Shown: positions 42,123 to 53,584 of the stretch, piece after piece
Layout: every line of letters begins with the position of its first letter
How positions within the stretch are numbered: the stretch's first letter is position 1
NCBI RefSeq assembly: GCF_014805685.1
Contig: NC_060892.1
Location: forward strand, 20,464,490 to 20,528,489
Length of the DNA stretch: 64,000 nt
Reading direction: 5' to 3'
From: Silurus meridionalis
Taxonomy: Eukaryota > Chordata > Actinopteri > Siluriformes > Siluridae
Program-made: the position numbers and the translations under genes
Notes under the pieces: generated by a model
Seen by the model: the letters and a program-made list of their open reading frames with translations, nothing else
Databases searched by the model: none
What the model was told of the DNA's origin: nothing

Positions 42123-45100
42123 AGCTGCAAGCAGCGATGGCGGGCCCTCGCACATTTGTGTATCGCTATACGGTGCCGCCCAGAAAACAATGCACGGTGT
42201 GCAAGTGCATCAAGTGGGTAAATATCAGTGGACTATTTTATGTTGTTACTGACCCATTTGGGGACTGTAAGTAAAAGAAACCCCACATTTTAGACAAACG
42301 GGGGCGCTAGTGAGCCACTTAAGAGACACACCTTTGTCTGACCTTTTTGTCCACACTTAACAGCCGACAAATGTGATGTATGTGTCAAATTTCAAGTTAA
42401 TCTAAGCACACCAAAAGCCTTAAATATGCCTGAAATAAAAGTAAAGTTTAAAACAATGCCATGGCAACAGTGTTTGAGATATCAAAAATCCCTTCGCAAT
42501 TTATCATCTACAATGTCTCCGCATCATGTTGATTACGTTTGGTGTCAATCGCATGAGTATCCTAGGAGGAGTATTTAAAAGTTTACCGCATGCAGCTGTC
42601 AAAAAATCCACCTTTGTGACTGACACACTTCCTGGCGCCTGTTGGTGGCACTATGTCCGAGATTCACAATAGGCACATCGATGCGATCGGAATCCTTAGC
42701 CGAACATACACACTGCGTGTCATCCGAATAAGACATTTTTTCGCCATAACTTTGTCGCCCCGCCATGGCAGCACCATTCCAGATATCAAAAATCCCTTCA
42801 CAATTTAGCAAGTCCAATGTCTCGGCATCATGTTCGCCACGTTTGATGTCAATCGCATGAATTCCCTAGGAGGAGTATTTAAAAGTTCACCGCATGCACT
42901 TATAAAACAAACCAAAATGGCTGACTTCCTGTTGGGCGGAGCTCATAGTTTAGAGGGCGAAAGTTGTTCGGGTCGATGAGGTCTATATGCGTACCAACTC
43001 TTGTGCATGTGCGAACATAATTGCTGGATCTGTGCTCTAATGTTTGTTTTTGCATTACAGGGGGCGCTACAGAGCCCCTTGCCACGCCTGTATTCCAGCC
43101 TTTGTCCGGCCCTAGTGACAAACGACTCTGATGTGTGTGCCAAATTTCAAGAGTTTTCGAGCATGTTAAGGGACCCCAAATGGACAATGTGTGTAAAAAA
43201 AAAAAAAAAAATATAGCTGCAAGCAGCGATGGCGGGCCCTCGCACATTTGTGTATCGCTATACGGTGCTTCCCAGAAAACAATGCACGATGGGCAAGTGC
43301 ATCAAGTGGGTAAATATCAGTGGACTATTTTATGTTGTTACTGACCCATTTGGGGACTGTAGGTAAAAGAAACCCCACATTTTATACAAACGGTGGCACT
43401 AGTGAGCCACTTAAGAGACACACCATTGTCCGACCTTTTTGTCCACACTTAACAGCCGACAAATGTGATGTATGTGTCCAATTTCAAGTTAATCTAAGCA
43501 TGCCAAAAGCCTTAAATATGCCTGAAATAAAAGTAAAGTTTGACACGTTGCCATGAGAACAGCGTTCGAGATATCAAAAATCACTTTGCTATTTATCATC
43601 TACCATGTCTCGGCATCATGTTGATTACGTTTGGTGTCAATCGCATGAATATCCTAGGAGGAGTATTTAAAAGTTCACCTCATGCAACTGTCAAAAAATC
43701 CACCTTTTGTGACTGACACACTTCCTGGCGCCTGTTGGTGGCGCTATGTCCGAGATTCACAATAGGCACATCGATGCGATCGGAATCCTTGGCCAAACAT
43801 ATACACTGCGTGTTATCTGAATAAGACGTTTTTTGCTTTAGATATTAGACACTTCCTGTTCTCTGAATTCGCCATAAATTAGTCGCCTCGCCATGGCAGC
43901 ACCGTTCGAGATATCAAAAATCCCTTTGCAATTTAGCAAGTCCAATGTCTCGGCATCATGTTTACCACGTTTGATGTCAATCGCATGAATTCCCTAGGAG
44001 GAGTATTTAAAAGTTCACCGCATGCACTTATAAAACAAACCAAAATGCCTGACTTCCTGTTGGGCGGAGCTCATATTTTTGAGGGCGAAAGTTGTTCGGG
44101 TCAATGAGATCTATATGCGTACCAACTCGCGTGCATGTGCGTATATAATTGCCCGATCCGTGCACCAATGTTTGTTTTTGCATTACAGGGGGCGCTACAG
44201 AGCCCCTTGCCACGCCTGTATTCCAGCCTTTGTCCGGCCCTAGTGACAAACGACTCTGATGTGTGTGCCAAATTTCAAGAGTTTTCGAGCATGTTAAGGG
44301 ACCCCAAATGGCCAATGTGTGTAAAAAATAAAAAAAAAATATAGCTGCAAGCAGCGATGGCGGGCCCTCGCACGTTTGTGTATCGCTATACGGTGCTTCC
44401 CAGAAAACAATGCACGATGGGCAAGTGCATCAAGTGGGTAAATATCAGTGGACTATTTTTTTTATGTTGTTACTGACCCATTTGGGGACTGTAGGTAAAA
44501 GAAACCCCACATTTTATACAAACGGTGGCACTAGTGAGCCACTTAAGAGACACACCATTGTCCGACCTTTTTGTCCACACTTAACAGCCGACAAATGTGA
44601 TGTATGTGTCCAATTTCAAGTTAATCTAAGCATGCCAAAAGCCTTAAATATGCCTGAAATAAAAGTAAAGTTTGACACGTTGCCATGAGAACAGCGTTCG
44701 AGATATCAAAAATCACTTTGCTATTTATCATCTACCATGTCTCGGCATCATGTTGATTACGTTTGGTGTCAATCGCATGAATATCCTAGGAGGAGTATTT
44801 AAAAGTTCACCTCATGCAACTGTCAAAAAATCCACCTTTTGTGACTGACACACTTCCTGGCGCCTGTTGGTGGCGCTATGTCCGAGATTCACAATAGGCA
44901 CATCGATGCGATCGGAATCCTTGGCCAAACATATACACTGCGTGTTATCTGAATAAGACGTTTTTGCTTTAGATATTAGACACTTCCTGTTCTCTGAATT
45001 CGCCATAAATTAGTCGCCTCGCCATGGCAGCACCGTTCGAGATATCAAAAATCCCTTTGCAATTTAGCAAGTCCAATGTCTCGGCATCATGTTTACCACG

Positions 45101-45487
45101 TTTGATGTCAATCGCATGAATTCCCTAGGAGGAGTATTTAAAAGTTCACCGCATGCACTTATAAAACAAACCAAAATGCCTGACTTCCTGTTGGGCGGAG
45201 CTCATATTTTTGAGGGCGAAAGTTGTTCGGGTCAATGAGATCTATATGCGTACCAACTCGCGTGCATGTGCGTATATAATTGCCCGATCCGTGCACCAAT
45301 GTTTGTTTTTGCATTACAGGGGGCGCTACAGAGCCCCCCTGCGACACCCTTGTTCCAGCCTTTGCCTGGACCTAGTGACAAACAACTCTGATGTGTGTGC
45401 CAAATTTCAAGAGTTTTCTAGCATGGTAAGGGACCCCAATTGGCCAATGTGTGTAAAAAAAATAAATAAATAAATAAATAAATAAAT
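42123..45487. repeat. tandem array of three ~1.1-kb repeat units
   Basis: Units start with agctgcaagcagcgatggcg at 42123, 43215 and 44343, giving periods of 1092 and 1128 bases. Each unit has, in order, tatcgctatacggtgc, aagtgcatcaagtgggtaaa, a gtctcggcatcatgtt motif used twice, gggcggagctcat, gggggcgctacagagcccc and an A-rich end. Units 2 and 3 are almost identical apart from small homopolymer differences until the last 200 bases, while unit 1 is clearly older. Short open frames in each unit are shared shadows and not convincing proteins. It is a dispersed fish repeat of unknown class arranged in tandem. Confidence 0.85.
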
Positions 45488-45706
45488 TCTAAGGAAAACA
45501 ATAGGGTTTCGCACCTTTGGTGCAGGCCATTCTGGCCTGCTCCTCGGTGCTCGGGCCCTAATAAATTCTAACGAAAACAATAGGGCATTCTGGCCTGCTC
45601 CTCGGTGCTTGGGCCCTAAAAAGAATAAATTCTAACGAAAACAATAGGGCTTCACACCTTTCGGTGCAGGCCATTCTGGCCTGCTCCTCGGTGCTCGGCC
45701 CCTAAT
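45484..45706. repeat. three short tail copies closing the array
   Basis: Three versions (about 77, 59 and 83 bases) of aattctaacgaaaacaatag through ctgctcctcggtgctcgg, ending gccctaata. The middle copy lacks the cacctttggtgcaggc part. This is the terminal module normally found once at the end of the repeat. Confidence 0.8.
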
Positions 45707-45955
45707 AAAATGTCTGTTCAAATAATATATAAAATAATATTTTTATATAGTATAACTCAAATTAATGCAATACATTGTTGTATTATATTGATTAAATAAA
45801 ATGAAATGCATGGAAAAATGTAATACGTGTGTGTGTGTGTGTCTGTGTGTGTGTTACATGTAATATTTATTTTTCTAAAAATATGATCTATTTAACTGTT
45901 CTACATATTTCAGAATACTTCAACAAATGTCTTCATTCCTTCCATCTGTCATTCA
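45707..45955. other. AT-rich spacer with a short (GT)n
   Basis: A broken GT run at 45827-45853; nothing else recognised. Confidence 0.6.
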
Positions 45956-46363
45956 TTCACTCCCTTGACATGTCTCTCTCACTTTGTCCCCAAAACTATA
46001 AACATAAACATATTTCTTATCTTGTCCATCCTCGTCACTCCCAATGAAAATCTCATCATTTTCAGCTCTGCTACCTCCAGCTCCACCTCCTGTCTTTTAC
46101 TCAATGCCACTGTTTCTAAACCTCCACCTTTCCAGGCTCTTCTCAACCTGCTCCCTACTCTCACCTCAAATCACAATATCATCTGCAAACATCATAGTCC
46201 ACAGAGACTTTTGTCTGACCTCATCCATTAACATGTCCATCACCACTGCAAACAGGAAAGGGCTCAGACCCAATCCTTGATGCAGTCCAACCTCCACCTT
46301 GAACCAGTCGGTCATTCCTTCTGCACACTTTACTTATGTCACACTGTCCTTATGCATGTCCTG
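45956..46363 (-). mobile_element. RTE-like LINE reverse transcriptase fragment
   Basis: On the minus strand the reading includes AEGMTDWFKVEVGLHQG near 46320-46265, then SPFLFAVVMD and, after a damaged stretch, MMFADDIVICGE (catalytic FADD) near 46190. LERW, MKVSRSKTEYM-like residues follow. Frames shift, both ends are missing, and the fragment is dead. Confidence 0.75.
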
Positions 46364-46855
46364 CAGAGGTGGGAAGTAACAGAGTACAAATACTTAGTTA
46401 CTGTACTTAAGTAGATTTTTTATTTATTTATTTTTCAGACAACTTTTACTTTTACTCATTACATTTTTACACAAATATCTGTACTTTTTGCTTCTTACAT
46501 TTTCAAAACCGGCTCATTACTTTAGTTTTAATCCAGTGATTTGGTGAAATATCAAATTTTTCTTTTTACTGCGCGCCGTTTTCAGCCGAACAACCGAGTT
46601 CCTGTTACTGCATGTCTTTTTCAATCCGCTGCTGTATAAAGTCCTGACTCTCACTCTTTACGAAGATAAGAATGAGCAGGCAGAAGCAGTAAGAAGTTTG
46701 GGGTTAACGTGGATGAGACAGAGGGGAGTCAGTGATGTAAACATGACTGAGAACAGACACATTCCTGATCATCATCATCTTTTCTCTGCTTGTGTTCTAT
46801 ATGTGGATCTTCAGCCTGGATACATTCATTAGGTAACAACATTTTTAATTCGTTT

Positions 46856-46929
<74 letters not shown>

Positions 46930-47030
46930 CCTGTCAATATTCAAATTATTGTAAACGGCACTAAATGTTATTAACACGCCATGAATTCAGCGCGCATTCC
47001 TGTTTTTACCATTTTTATAAAAATGCCTCC
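46364..47030. mobile_element. second, inverted copy of the composite hAT
   Basis: Begins cagaggtgggaagtaaca, the tip of the element in pex6 intron 13. The first 500 bases are the reverse complement of that element's right arm. After (TA)n at 46861-46925, bases 46929-47030 match in reverse the right end of the inner hAT-like element (ctgtcaatattcaaattatt, aacggcactaaatgttatta). It is truncated near 47030. Confidence 0.8.
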
Positions 47031-47116
47031 TGGACAACAAGCAGTAGTTATTGCGGGTTAAAGAGACACTGCAAGCTATCTCTCTCCAAGGATCGCTTCC
47101 TCCCTCAAGACCCCGA

Positions 47117-47270
47117 CATCAAATCAAATCAAGTTTTATTTATATAGCGCCTTACAGTAACCAAAAGGAGCACAAGGCACTTACCAGTAAAAAATAAAAA
47201 TAACAAATAGACAGTAGACAATATAAATATAAGAAATATAAAAAAAATATAAGAACACAATATATATGTA
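47117..47270. repeat. LINE or SINE tail fragment
   Basis: atcaaatcaagttttattta, then tatagcgccttacagtaacc, is a common fish LINE/SINE terminal phrase in reverse orientation. The boundaries are approximate. Confidence 0.45.
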
Positions 47271-47306
47271 ACATAGCAGTTGAATCAGGGCTACATAAAA
47301 ATGAGA

Positions 47307-47420
47307 GGTGCCATTTTGTTAAGCTTCGCTGTACGGCGGATCTGGCTCTCAGAACCACTAAAGAAACCGGTAGGGCAGGGGTGGCCAACCCGCGGCTCAC
47401 GAGCCGCATGCGGCTCTTTG
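47307..47420. repeat. direct repeat, left copy
   Basis: About 110 bases containing cattttgttaagcttcgct and ctggctctcagaaccactaa, then ggtggccaacc. A homologous copy lies at 48600-48725, 1.3 kb downstream in the same orientation; the two flank nested hAT insertions. Confidence 0.7.
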
Positions 47421-47561
47421 GCTGGTTTCATGCAGCTCTTACGTTCATATCGATGTTTGTGTTTGTTGTTTTTTTAATGTGCGTGTTCGCTTCACTTGAG
47501 TTCAATACGGTATTTTAAGACTTAAATGAGCTTGCCCCTACTGGGAAACTTTGCGGTATAT

Positions 47562-48154
47562 CAGACCTGGGCAAACTATGGCCTGCGGGCCACATCCGGC
47601 CCTTTGTATGTCCCTGTCCGCCCACGTGAGGCCAATCATAAATTACAGGGATGCACCGAACATTTTCAGCCGAAATACCTAAATCACCGAAACAACACGG
47701 CAGAAACACAATTGTAATGACGCAATAAAAAAGCGCAGCCAGCACACGGTTATCTTGATAAGAGCCAACGTGTCTGCGGTGTGCGGATAGTGATGTGCAA
47801 AACATGCAATGCTGAAATTTCAAGAGGGGGTGTATCTGCAAAGAGTTTCTCCAAGACGGGTTTAATTTAACACCTGAAATCCAAACATCCCAATCGCCAT
47901 TCTAAATATGAGAAGAACGCGGCGCAGAAAAGTAGTCAATCCGAGCATGCGCACTCCGTCTGTAGAGGACGTTTTTAAAAAGACAGAAAAGTTTTCCAGT
48001 GATGGTGCCAAGGCATAACACAAAAAATGATGGATTTCATTGCCTTTTGAATTTTTATTTCGGTGCATCCCTAAAATATTATCGTTGGTGTGGCCCTCTG
48101 ACACAATTCAGGTTTCTCATGTGGCCCCTTGTAAAAATTAATTGCCCACCCCTG
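47562..48154. mobile_element. hAT element
   Basis: Left tip cagacctgggcaaactatgg, right tip ttgcccacccctg. The flanking 8-mers cggtatat (47554-47561) and cgctatat (48155-48162) match at seven of eight positions, as expected of an aged hAT target duplication. It contains the next element and has no coding capacity. Confidence 0.78.
47646..48073. mobile_element. second hAT-like element nested inside the first
   Basis: Left tip cagggatgcaccgaac, right tip ttcggtgcatcccta. Flanking 8-mers ataaatta and aaatatta agree at six positions. It is 428 bp and non-autonomous. Confidence 0.65.
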
Positions 48155-48599
48155 CGCTATATTCATCTCACGCACATGCGCATTTGACGAAAATATCGTA
48201 CTGAACTCAAGCGAAGTGAACACGCACATAAAAAAAAACACAAACAAAGTGTTTTCTACCCTGAAACATGTGAAATCAAAGCATTGATCTGTTCTGACTG
48301 ACACACGTGAAAGAATTGCTTTGAGTGGCAACAATGGAATACAAGGCAGATTTGAAGAGGATTGTTCAAGGCAAGGAATGCAAAATTCCTACTAAGTAAC
48401 ATGCATAGTAAAAGAAAAACGCTATTGTAAATTATTATATTTTTGTTTGTGGACTTGGTTGAACTGAGAGTTTGTGTGTGTATGAGACACAATGTTCATT
48501 GTTGAAAATGACTGTCCTGTGGTCTCAGAACTGTAGAACTCCATTTCTGTCATTATGTTGGTGTGTGACATTTACAATAAATCTGGCTGAGCAGAGGTG

Positions 48600-48725
48600 T
48601 GAGGTGCCCCGGGCAGCCATTTTGTTGAGCTTCGCTTTACAGGTGATCTGGCTCTCAGAACCACTAAAGAGACCGCTAAGGCCATTGGTGTCCAACCACG
48701 CTGCTCACATGGGGCTGCTCAGTGG
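48600..48725. repeat. direct repeat, right copy
   Basis: Copy of 47307-47420 with cattttgttgagcttcgctt and ctggctctcagaaccactaa, then ggtgtccaacc. Beyond it, to 49074, is GC-rich DNA. Its last part (tgcttcaaggcacaggcagc, ctccagcg) resembles the start of the DIRS-like fragment near 53935, but is otherwise unassigned. Confidence 0.6.
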
Positions 48726-50326
48726 GGCAGTCCCAACCGCAACCCTCCACCTCCCACTGGGAGGTGCAGAAACACAGCGTCGTGTCTCACTCTCCCCTGT
48801 GAGGTGTCTCACTCTCCCCTGGTGGCGCTCGGCATCTGAGCCTCGTGAGGTGGCAGATCTGAGGACTTTTCAACAGGAAGGCTTGGACAGAAAAGTCCTG
48901 ACACAGGACTTTCTGGGGATCTGGCCATGGAGAGGCGTGCGGCACTGCTCTATCCGGTGCTCGCCCTGTCCCGGCCCACTCAGGGACCTGATGCGTTAAC
49001 CCTGCCACCCTCGGTGCTTCAAGGCACAGGCAGCTCCAGCGAGCTCTTTCCTTGGTCTCCACCCACCATCGTGGTTAACCCTCTGGAGTCTGAGGGTGTT
49101 TTTGGCACCTTGAGAGATTTTGACATTCTCTTACATTTGGTTCTTTTTAGTTGCTTTTAAATATATTATTGCTAAAATACTTATTACACTGTATTCAGCA
49201 CAAACTGGGCTACCATAATATGTAAACAACTTATATGTGTGTGTTTGTATTTTTGACAAAATAAGGTTTATGCTTGTTTTTGAAAAAGCTAAAAAAACTC
49301 ACTGATATAAGGCCACTAAACCTATAGTAAACATTTTTTCACAAGACTTTTTGAGAACAGATCTTCTAATGTAGGTTTTTTTAATCATGTTAAAATCATC
49401 CTGCCTGCTCATTCACATTAAACAATTCATTGATTTAAAATTTAAAAGACACTTTATACTTTGAAAGGCCATATGCGAAGAGGCGTCGACATGCTGTGAC
49501 TGACAGCTTTGTAGACAATGGGTCGCATAATGAGCTGTGGATCAGCATCATATGATAGTCCATGGCATGTGGGAAAGTTGTTCTTTCCTGTGTATACAGA
49601 AAAGTCCATGGTGTATCCATTTGAGGAATCGGCAAGAACAAACAACTTGAACCCCCACTTAGTTGGCTTGGCTTCCATGTACTGTGTCATCCCAGTGTTA
49701 GCTTTGCATGCTACCGTCCTCTCATCCACGGCTAAATGTCTTCTAGGATGATAGATTGCTTTGCATGTCTTATGGATTGTGTCCATAAGCGGTTTCACTC
49801 TGAACAGACGGTCATGTTCAGATGTGCCCCTCTTTCTGTCGTTTTCTTTGTCTGCATCTGGGTGACTCATGTGCACATTCCACGAAATTGTCCTGTATCT
49901 GTCCCTTGACATAATTGTTGCTGAAAAAGGGAACTGTGAAAATACTAGTCTGTTGCCAGTAGTCTATGATGGAGGGCAACTTTACCATTGCCATGTAAAA
50001 CAAGAGCCCAATGTAGCGATACATCTCACTCATGGTTACATCTCTTCATTTGTATTTGCGTCCCTTGGCTATTGACTTGGCAGCTTGAGCATTTGTGTTA
50101 TGGCACAGAGTTGATACAACACTCTCCGAGAAAAACATTATAAATAGACTAAATGGAGAATGAGAGTCAGAAGACCTCAGTTGAGGTCCAGGTTCACGTG
50201 CGGGCAGGAATCGCAGAGTCTGTGGAACTGTGTCGTTATCTGTCAGATCCTTCCATGACATGGTGGACTGTCTGTGTGCTGCCTTTGCCCTTTTTTGGAG
50301 CAGGTGCCTGCTCACATCTGTTTATG

Positions 50327-50329
<3 letters not shown>

Positions 50330-50370
<41 letters not shown>
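50330..50370. repeat. (CA)n microsatellite in the piggyBac-like element
   Basis: About 20 CA units between the transposase core and the duplicated exon segment. Confidence 0.95.
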
Positions 50371-50371
<1 letters not shown>

Positions 50372-50382
50372 AACATCACTAA

Positions 50383-51012
50383 TTGTGTCATTGGTAAAGT
50401 TGTTTGCATGTCATACAATGCAATAATGATTCAAACTAAATATAATATAAGAAAATATAAAATATGTACTTGGATGATTCTCGGTCGAACTCAAGATGGA
50501 GCGATGCCTGCGTGGCCTGGTGTGAGTTTTCAGTGAAGGCAAGGGTGATGCAGCCAAATTCCTAAAAATAATTACAAAAATATATATTTTAGGATGATGA
50601 ATAAACTTGAACAATATATATTTGTTAGCATGCATTGTATAGCCTATAGGCCTATTTGTTGATAGGCAATAGGACAGATAAATGTTTGTTGATGGGCAAT
50701 AGACCATAATGCATCTCAGACATTTACACCATCACCATTTACAGCTGAGCGAATAATATTGTCATTGATAAAGTTGTTTGCATATGTCATACAATGCAAT
50801 AATGATTCAAACTAAATATAATTTACGAAAATATAAAATATGTACTTACTCAGGATGATTCTCGGTCGAATTTAAAATGGAGCGACACCTGCGTGGCCTG
50901 GTGTGAGTTTTCAGTGACGGCAAGGGTGATGCAGCCACATTCCTAAAAATAACCAAACAATATATTTTAGGATGATGAACTTGAACAATATATATTTGTT
51001 AGCATGCATTGT
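50383..51012. repeat. duplicated ~255-base segment in the piggyBac-like element
   Basis: 50383-50638 and 50747-51012 are direct copies (shared gattcaaactaaatataat, gcctgcgtggcctggtgtga, tttgttagcatgcattgta). Both contain the small transposase exon. The right copy keeps a good donor (GTAAGT); the left copy has lost it. Confidence 0.85.
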
Positions 51013-51913
51013 ACATATAGCATTTACACCTTAGCATTCCGGGAAACATCTCTGCTAGCTAACAATACATAACAGCCTTTCAGGATGATAAATGAGACTA
51101 ACCAAAACTGAACTCAGTCTAAAATATAACTTTATATAATGTCAACAATATTTAGGGCATACAATTACAAACAGTTAATGTTACAAATGAGCAGATATTG
51201 GTGGATTTTTGTTGTAACATTAAAAGGCAATGCTGACAAAAGCTAGGCAGAGATGTCTACAAAAAATATTAGTTTTATATGATCAGAATGTAAGACTAAA
51301 TAACTTACTCATCGTAGCAACTTGAATCGTCGGAATCGCAATCTTCTTCGGATGAAAAGGTAAATTCTTCATCACTGTCCAAAATCATCTAAAGAGCTTC
51401 CTCACCGGTGTAGAGTGTCAAATCGCATTGTTTTATGCCACTGTCCAGGGGGTGTGTGACTCAACGTGTGAACTGTGAATAGCAGGGGGGACGTGTCAGG
51501 TGGAAAATCTGTGCCTCTACTTGGTTTCACATGATTTATATTCATTGGAAACATATGTTTTTTATTTCACCGACTTATTCCAAAACTACACACTTTAAGC
51601 TGTCTAAAGATATATTTTTTATTTCCGTGTGTCAGCTATTGGCCGAGTTTCAGCGCTTTTTAATGACGTGTTTCTAAACGAAGATCACGCAGACAAAGGC
51701 GACAGATGGCACACCCTGACTATTTTATTCATTTAAAAAAAAGATAAGTTTTGTTTATATAGTGAGCATACACAAATGAAAGTAGACCCTTTACAGATTT
51801 AAATGATGTATTACTTTGACATGTTTGATCAAATATGACAGAGCAGTTTTTGCTGGCATCTGAAAAAAAAGCACGTTTGGGCGCCGGCGGCGAATCAAAC
51901 TCCAGAGGGTTAA

Positions 51914-53575
51914 ATGCTAAACTGCAGTCCACAAACAGCATCTTTGTATAATTCCTATTTCTGTGGTCCAGGTGGCTGATTGTAGTGTGGAGGAGATGTG
52001 CAATGGCATCCTCAGTAGAACGGTTCTGGCGGTACGCAAACTGTAGTGGGTCCAGTGTGTCTGGTGTTCACGCTGGTTGTGCCGCTAGCGCCGCTAGCGT
52101 GGTTAGCTGCAGCCTCGAAACGAGCCTAAAAGGTGTTTAGCTCGTCTGCCAAAGAAGCGTCCACATTCACCATTTTAGAAGATGGTGTTCTATAGTCCGT
52201 GATTGTTCTTAGTCCCTGCCACAGGCTCCTAGAGCCACCATGTTGGAACTGTGACTCTAGTTTCTTCCCATAGCACCGCTTTGCATCCTTCACATCTCTG
52301 CAAACACTGTAAGACGCAGCCTTGTACTCCTCCATGTCCCTGGTGGCGAGCCCCGTGTTTGTAGGCAACGGAGCCTGATCTCAGAGCGTCGCCGATGGTT
52401 TCATCCACCCACGGCTTCTGGTTAGGAAACGTTCTGATAGTGTTTTTTTGCACCGTATCAGTCGCTAGTTTAGATGAATCCCACAACTGCTTCTGTGAAC
52501 ATGTTGACGTCATCAGAGCTGCGCCTGAACATGTCCCAGTCTGCGTCATCCAAAGCGTCCTGCAGAGCGGCCATGGATTGGTCAGTCCAGCGCACCTCCC
52601 TCTGAACTTCCTGTTTCAGCCTTTGTTTGTAAACAGGCAAGAGGAAGATGGCGGCATGGTCCGATTTCCCAAACGATGGACGTGATTGTGCCTTGTAGCT
52701 GTTCTTGAATGTTGTATAGCAGTGGTCCAGTGTCCTTTCGCCCCTGGTGGGGCAGGTGATGTGCTGATAAAAGTTTGGTAGTGCGCGCTTGAGGTTGGCA
52801 CTGTTGAAATCTCCTACCACAATGAGCACAGCATCCCGATGCTGTGTTTGGTGAAGAGTTAGTGTCTCGTGCAAATCCCATACTGCAGTGTCCGTGTCTG
52901 CTTGAGGTGGATTATAAACGGCACTGACTATGACCGAGCTGAATTCCCGAGGTAGATAAAAGGGCCGACATTTGATGGGCAGTAGTTCCAGGTTTAGTGT
53001 GCAGGAGCGTGAAAGAGGAACAATGCTTGCGCTGTTGCACCAGTGGTTGTTCACCATCAGACACACTCCACCTCCCCTTGACTTCCCCATATCCAGTGTT
53101 CTGTCCATATTGTAAACCGAGAAAATCGGCCAGCTGGATGGCGTGGTCCGGTACCGCTGGGTTCAGCCATGTCTCGGTGAAGCAGAGAAGTTTGCAGTCC
53201 CGAATGTCTCTCTGGAACTTGACCCTTGCCCTGAGGTTGTCGAGCTTGTTTTCCAGTGACTGGACGTTGGCTAATAGGATACTAGGTAAGGGAGCACGGT
53301 GTGCGTGTGCCCTCAGCCTGTTCCTGATGCCGGCTCGTTTCCCTCACGGACGCCGGTACAGATCGCGTCCTTTGTTTACTCTCAGGATCTCACTCGGCCA
53401 GCATGGGTCAAGGTGAGTGCATTGTACACCAATAGATATGAGTATCTATGTCATATCTAATTATGTTCATCTTGTGTAAATGGAACTAAAACTAGTAATA
53501 AAAGTAAACAAAAAAAGGAAAAACGTAGCCGGAGCAGTCGTGACGGCAGCCGACCTCACCGGCGCCATCGTGTGT
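51914..53575 (-). mobile_element. Rex1/Babar-like LINE, 5' portion with internal deletion
   Basis: On the minus strand from about 53108 an apurinic-type endonuclease is largely open: GGGVCLMVNNHW, SAVYNPPQADTD, VVGDFNSANL and the SDHAAIFL motif. A linker with TPSSKMVNVDASLADELN follows, the same as in the copy at 34962. At about 52068 it jumps to reverse transcriptase sequence equivalent to 35415-35565, so about 340 bases are deleted. It is cut off at the TTAA of the piggyBac-like element. The GC-rich 5' end lies near 53575. Frames are broken. Confidence 0.85.
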
Positions 53576-53584
53576 GTGACAGTT

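Larger units (their letters stand above)
49075..51913 (-). mobile_element. piggyBac-like element with decayed transposase
   Basis: Bounded by TTAA at 49075-49078 and 51910-51913, with inverted ends ttaaccctctggagtctgag (left) and aactccagagggttaa (right). A minus-strand transposase is recognisable in pieces. An acidic N-terminal exon at about 51388-51311 (DSDEEFTFSSEEDCDSDDSS) ends at GTAAGT; a small exon lies at 50942-50850; the core runs from 50315 to about 49454. The core has YIGLLFYMAMVKLPSI, the catalytic-aspartate segment AVDERTVACK and WGFKLFVLADSSNGY. An in-frame stop near 50046 and a frameshift near 49900 break it, so it is inactive. Its two flanks belong to different sequences. Confidence 0.88.

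Noticed and set aside
42900..45473. Repeated ~70-115-codon open frames in the 1.1-kb array as a small gene family
   Set aside because: They exist on both strands of every unit, start and stop at homopolymers, and lack codon bias or domains. They are by-products of the tandem repeat.
42123..45487. A CRISPR-like array
   Set aside because: Units of 1.1 kb with no short repeat and unique spacer pattern, in a vertebrate genome.
48472..49160. 175-codon open frame on the plus strand left of the piggyBac-like element
   Set aside because: It runs through the direct repeat and GC-rich element debris; no domain is recognised and antisense frames are equally long.
52470..53108. An endonuclease host gene on the minus strand
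   Set aside because: The motifs are those of a LINE endonuclease and the linker matches the other Rex1-like copy.
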